NCBI GenBank assembly: GCA_017456465.1
Contig: JAFTJJ010000026.1
Location: 1 to 5,947, forward strand
Source: Clostridia bacterium
GTDB taxonomy: Bacteria; Bacillota; Clostridia; Christensenellales; UBA1242
Length of the DNA: 5,947 nucleotides
Direction: 5' to 3'
In this document: piece by piece, positions 3,504 to 5,947 of the stretch
Layout of the letters: the number at the start of each line of letters is the position of its first letter
Position numbering within the stretch: the first letter of the stretch is position 1
Made by a program: the position numbers and the translations under genes
Notes under the pieces: model-generated
Told to the model about the DNA's origin: nothing
The model's input: only the letters and a program-made list of their open reading frames with translations
Database searches by the model: none

Positions 3504-5750
3504 ATGGAAATTTTTGAGGCTTTAGCAAAAGAATTTAACATTAAGGAAGAATATTCAAAGAATTTGATCAAGCTTTTGGATGAGGATGCAACAATCCCGT
3601 TCATTGCAAGGTACAGAAAGGAGATGCATGGAAGTTTGGATGACCAAGTGATCAGGTCATTTGCAGACAGGCTCGCATATCTCAGGAACTTTGAGGACAG
3701 AAAAGCAACAATATTGAAGTCTATTGACGAGCAAGGAAAACTCACTGATGACTTAAGGAAAAAACTTGACGAAGCAAAGACCTTGACTGAGCTTGAAGAT
3801 ATTTATCGTCCTTACAAGCCAAAGAGAAAGACAAGGGCAACAGAAGCGATTGCAAAAGGTCTTGAGCCTCTTGCGGACATCATCATGGAGCAAAAAGAAG
3901 ATGGCAAGACACTCACGGAGCTCGCTGATCCTTTTGTTGATGAAGAAAAGGGAGTGAAGAGCACTGATGAGGCAATTCAAGGTGCAAAAGACATCATTGC
4001 AGAGAGAATCAGTGATGACAGTGACACAAGAAAAGAACTTCGTGAATTTTTGCAAAAATCTGCATTCATTGTTTCTGTCATGAAGAAGGAGAAGGAAACC
4101 AAGAAAAAGAAAGATGAAATCAAAGTTGTCAACAATGCTGACAAATATGCTGAAAAAGAAGGAAGCGCAAAAGCTTCATCTGCTGACACTTATGCAATGT
4201 ATGACGGATTCAAGCAAGAAGTTGCGAAAATTCCATCACACAGAATTCTTGCAATTAATCGTGGAGAGAATGAAGGATTCCTTAAAGTGTCTCTCGAAAT
4301 GAATGATGAAAAGTGTTTGGAAATTATTGGCAAAAATTTCAAGGTCAAAGAGACAATTTTCAAGGATGTTCTTTTGGACACACAAAAAGACTCTTTTGAA
4401 AGACTTATTGCTCCAAGTTTGGAGAGGGAAGTGAGGGCAGAGCTCACTGACAAAGCAAACGAGCAAGCAATTCACAATTTTGAGCTTAACCTGAAGCCTC
4501 TTTTGATGGAAGCTCCACTCAAAAACAAAAGAATTCTTGGTTTTGACCCAGGTTACAGAATGGGGTGCAAACTTGCTGTTATTGATGAAAACGGAAAGGT
4601 TCTTGACACAAGTGTGATTTATCCAACAGAGCCATTCAAGAAAATTGAAGACGCAAAGCGAATCATGACAATGCTGATTTCAAAGCACAAGGTTGACGTG
4701 ATTTCAATTGGTAACGGGACAGCAAGCAAAGAAAGTGAAATTTTTGTTGCTGACCTCATCAAAATGATTGATCGAAAAGTGAACTATGCAGTTGTGTCAG
4801 AGGCTGGTGCATCAGTTTATTCAGCTTCAAAAATTGGTGCAGAAGAGTTCCCTGATTTCAATGTGAATTTGAGAAGTGCTGTGTCAATTGCAAGGCGTCT
4901 TCAAGACCCACTTGCCGAGCTCATCAAAATTGATGTCAAATCAATTGGTGTTGGTCAATATCAACACGACATGCCGCAAAAAAGACTCACCGAGGTTTTG
5001 GACGGGGTTGTTGAAGACTGCGTCAACGCTGTTGGTGCTGATGTGAACACCGCAAGTCCAAGTCTCTTGAAGCGCGTTTCTGGTTTGAACGAGGGCATTG
5101 CAAAGAACATTGTGGCTTACCGCGAAGAAAACGGTGCGTTTGCATCAAGAAAAGAGTTTTTGAAAGTTCCAAAGCTTGGAGCGAAGGCATTTGAGCAATG
5201 TGCAGGATTCTTGAGGATTGCGGGTGGAAAAGAAATTCTCGACAACACATCAGTTCACCCTGAAAGTTATGAAAGCGCAAAGAAATTGCTTGAAATTTTT
5301 GGGATGACAAAAGATGATGTCAAAAATGGCAATGTTTCGAAACTTCCTGAGCTTGTTGCTGAAAGGGGAGAAAACAAAATTGCTGTAGAGCTTGGCATTG
5401 GTGTTCCAACACTTGAAGACATTGTGGCAGAGCTTGTGAAACCTGGTCGTGACATTCGTGAAGAAGCGGAACATTTGGAGCTCAGAAGTGATGTGCTTGG
5501 AATTGAAGACCTCAAAGAGGGAATGACTCTTAAGGGAACTGTCAGAAATGTCATTGACTTTGGTGCATTTGTTGACATTGGTGTTCACCAAGACGGACTT
5601 GTTCACATCAGTGAAATTTGTGACAGATTCATCAAGCATCCAAGTGAGGAACTCACTGTTGGACAAATTGTGAATGTTAAAGTCATTTCACTTGATATTC
5701 CTAAAAAACGAATTGGGCTTTCGATCAGAAAAGCTGGCGTTGAGGAATAA
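3504..5750 (+). CDS. tex: Tex/YhgF-family RNA-binding transcription accessory protein
   Basis: The product has 748 residues from the ATG at 3504, normal for full-length Tex. In order: an N-terminal helical Tex domain with DEDATIPFIARYRKEMHGSL (27-46) and PYKPKRKTRATEAIAKGLEPL (103-123); a lysine-rich charged stretch (194-206); an RNase H-like YqgF domain starting RILGFDPGYRMGCKLAVID (343-361) and including SIGNGTASKESE (401-412); the conserved block EAGASVYSASKIGAEEFP (433-450); helix-hairpin-helix segments around NTASPSLLKRVSGLNEGIAK (515-534) and GAFASRKEFLKVPKLG (544-559); and a C-terminal S1 RNA-binding domain (about 671-743, KGTVRNVIDFGAFVDIGVHQ). The family binds nucleic acid through S1 and acts as a cytoplasmic transcription- or ribosome-associated factor. 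Its YqgF domain usually lacks nuclease activity, and the precise role is unsettled. No frameshift or missing domain is seen. It stands alone between the tRNA terminator and the T-box promoter. Confidence 0.95.
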   Translation: MEIFEALAKEFNIKEEYSKNLIKLLDEDATIPFIARYRKEMHGSLDDQVIRSFADRLAYLRNFEDRKATILKSIDEQGKLTDDLRKKLDEAKTLTELEDIYRPYKPKRKTRATEAIAKGLEPLADIIMEQKEDGKTLTELADPFVDEEKGVKSTDEAIQGAKDIIAERISDDSDTRKELREFLQKSAFIVSVMKKEKETKKKKDEIKVVNNADKYAEKEGSAKASSADTYAMYDGFKQEVAKIPSHRILAINRGENEGFLKVSLEMNDEKCLEIIGKNFKVKETIFKDVLLDTQKDSFERLIAPSLEREVRAELTDKANEQAIHNFELNLKPLLMEAPLKNKRILGFDPGYRMGCKLAVIDENGKVLDTSVIYPTEPFKKIEDAKRIMTMLISKHKVDVISIGNGTASKESEIFVADLIKMIDRKVNYAVVSEAGASVYSASKIGAEEFPDFNVNLRSAVSIARRLQDPLAELIKIDVKSIGVGQYQHDMPQKRLTEVLDGVVEDCVNAVGADVNTASPSLLKRVSGLNEGIAKNIVAYREENGAFASRKEFLKVPKLGAKAFEQCAGFLRIAGGKEILDNTSVHPESYESAKKLLEIFGMTKDDVKNGNVSKLPELVAERGENKIAVELGIGVPTLEDIVAELVKPGRDIREEAEHLELRSDVLGIEDLKEGMTLKGTVRNVIDFGAFVDIGVHQDGLVHISEICDRFIKHPSEELTVGQIVNVKVISLDIPKKRIGLSIRKAGVEE

Positions 5751-5769
5751 AAAGTACTTTTTATTGTAC
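5749..5769 (+). terminator. Weak possible tex terminator
   Basis: A 14-bp AT-rich palindrome (AAAAAGTACTTTTT, 5749-5762) overlaps the tex stop, and GTAC (5754-5757) could alternatively pair with GTAC (5766-5769) over a T-rich loop. There is no GC-rich stem. Only 30 bp separate the tex stop from the next -35 box, so tex may read through into the T-box leader. Confidence 0.25.
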
Positions 5770-5779
5770 AATTTATTTA

Positions 5780-5808
5780 TTGACAAAACTTTAATTTAGA
5801 ATTATAAT
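5780..5808 (+). promoter_or_regulatory. Perfect consensus sigma-A promoter of the T-box leader
   Basis: TTGACA (5780-5785), a 17-bp spacer (5786-5802) and TATAAT (5803-5808) match the consensus at every position. The predicted transcript starts near 5815, just before stem I of the T-box. Confidence 0.85.
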
Positions 5809-5814
5809 AAAAAA

Positions 5815-5947
5815 GACGTTGAAAAAGAGAGTAGTTTTGGGCAAGTGACCAAAAGAAGCGAGGCGCGGTTGGTGAAAAGGCGCTGGTCATCCCAAAATGA
5901 AGGACACTTTGGAGTCAGTGATTCAAATAGAAAGCGGTTTTGAAACA
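5815..5947 (+). promoter_or_regulatory. T-box leader, Asp-type specifier (3' part cut by window edge)
   Basis: A T-box leader senses uncharged tRNA: the specifier codon pairs with the anticodon, and the free CCA end stabilises an antiterminator. Stem I is visible: closing pairs TTGAA (5819-5823) with TTCAA (5922-5926), the GA-rich GAGAGTAG segment (5827-5834), TTTTGGG (5835-5841) with CCCAAAA (5891-5897), TGACCA (5846-5851) with TGGTCA (5884-5889), and the distal AGCGA motif (5857-5861) with GGTTGGTGAAAAG between GCGC arms (5863-5883). The specifier region reads GAA-G-GAC-ACTTTGGAGT (5899-5915). It aligns with the family pattern GAA-N-specifier-ACCCTGGAGT as I recall it, placing GAC (Asp) at 5903-5905. 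A CAC (His) overlaps it at 5905-5907. The antiterminator, T-box sequence and controlled gene lie outside; aspS and/or hisS is the natural expectation. Confidence 0.85.

Noticed and set aside
5250..5666. 138-codon minus-strand frame opposite tex
   Set aside because: It is the complement of the intact HhH/S1 coding region of tex, with no ribosome binding site or recognisable motifs.

Overview
The window looks like a low-GC Gram-positive genome (Firmicutes/Bacillota, or a close gut lineage). The reasons are AT-rich DNA, AGGAG-type ribosome binding sites, textbook sigma-A promoters, a tRNA gene that encodes its CCA end, an Asp-type T-box leader at the right edge, and a protein with Listeria-Bacteroides-type (Flg_new/InlB) repeats. 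TGA does not appear to be used as a sense codon. Genus cannot be read from this window.

Layout. 1-828 (+): the C-terminal end of a very acidic, repeat-bearing, probably extracellular protein. 856-900: a 20-bp hairpin that can terminate transcription from both sides. 918-2875 (-): an operon read leftwards, with a PNP/UDP-family nucleoside phosphorylase, then nrnA (DHH/DHHA1 nanoRNase/pAp phosphatase) 11 bp later, and then, beyond a terminator-like hairpin, a 47-codon unannotated small gene. 2876-2994: divergent promoters. 2995-3484 (+): a perfect consensus promoter, two nearly identical tandem ~162-bp GC-rich units that each begin with the first 18 nt of tRNA-Thr, then the intact tRNA-Thr(GGT) and its terminator. 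3504-5750 (+): tex, encoding a full-length Tex/YhgF-family S1-domain RNA-binding protein. 5780-5947 (+): a second perfect consensus promoter and the 5' part of a T-box leader with specifier GAC (Asp). The controlled gene lies beyond the window, probably aspS and/or hisS.

How the parts relate. nrnA and the phosphorylase both belong to nucleotide turnover: short RNA remnants are cut to mononucleotides, and nucleosides are cleaved to base and sugar phosphate. Their spacing suggests coupled translation. Tex has its own ribosome binding site, but no separate promoter is obvious between the tRNA terminator and its start, so it may depend on readthrough from the tRNA promoter.

The most unusual part is the tRNA-Thr leader region. 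The tRNA 5' leader plus the 5' end of the tRNA occur three times, separated by two copies of an unrelated structured body, so one transcript would carry two tRNA-headed RNA units ahead of the real tRNA. I do not recognise this arrangement as a described RNA family.
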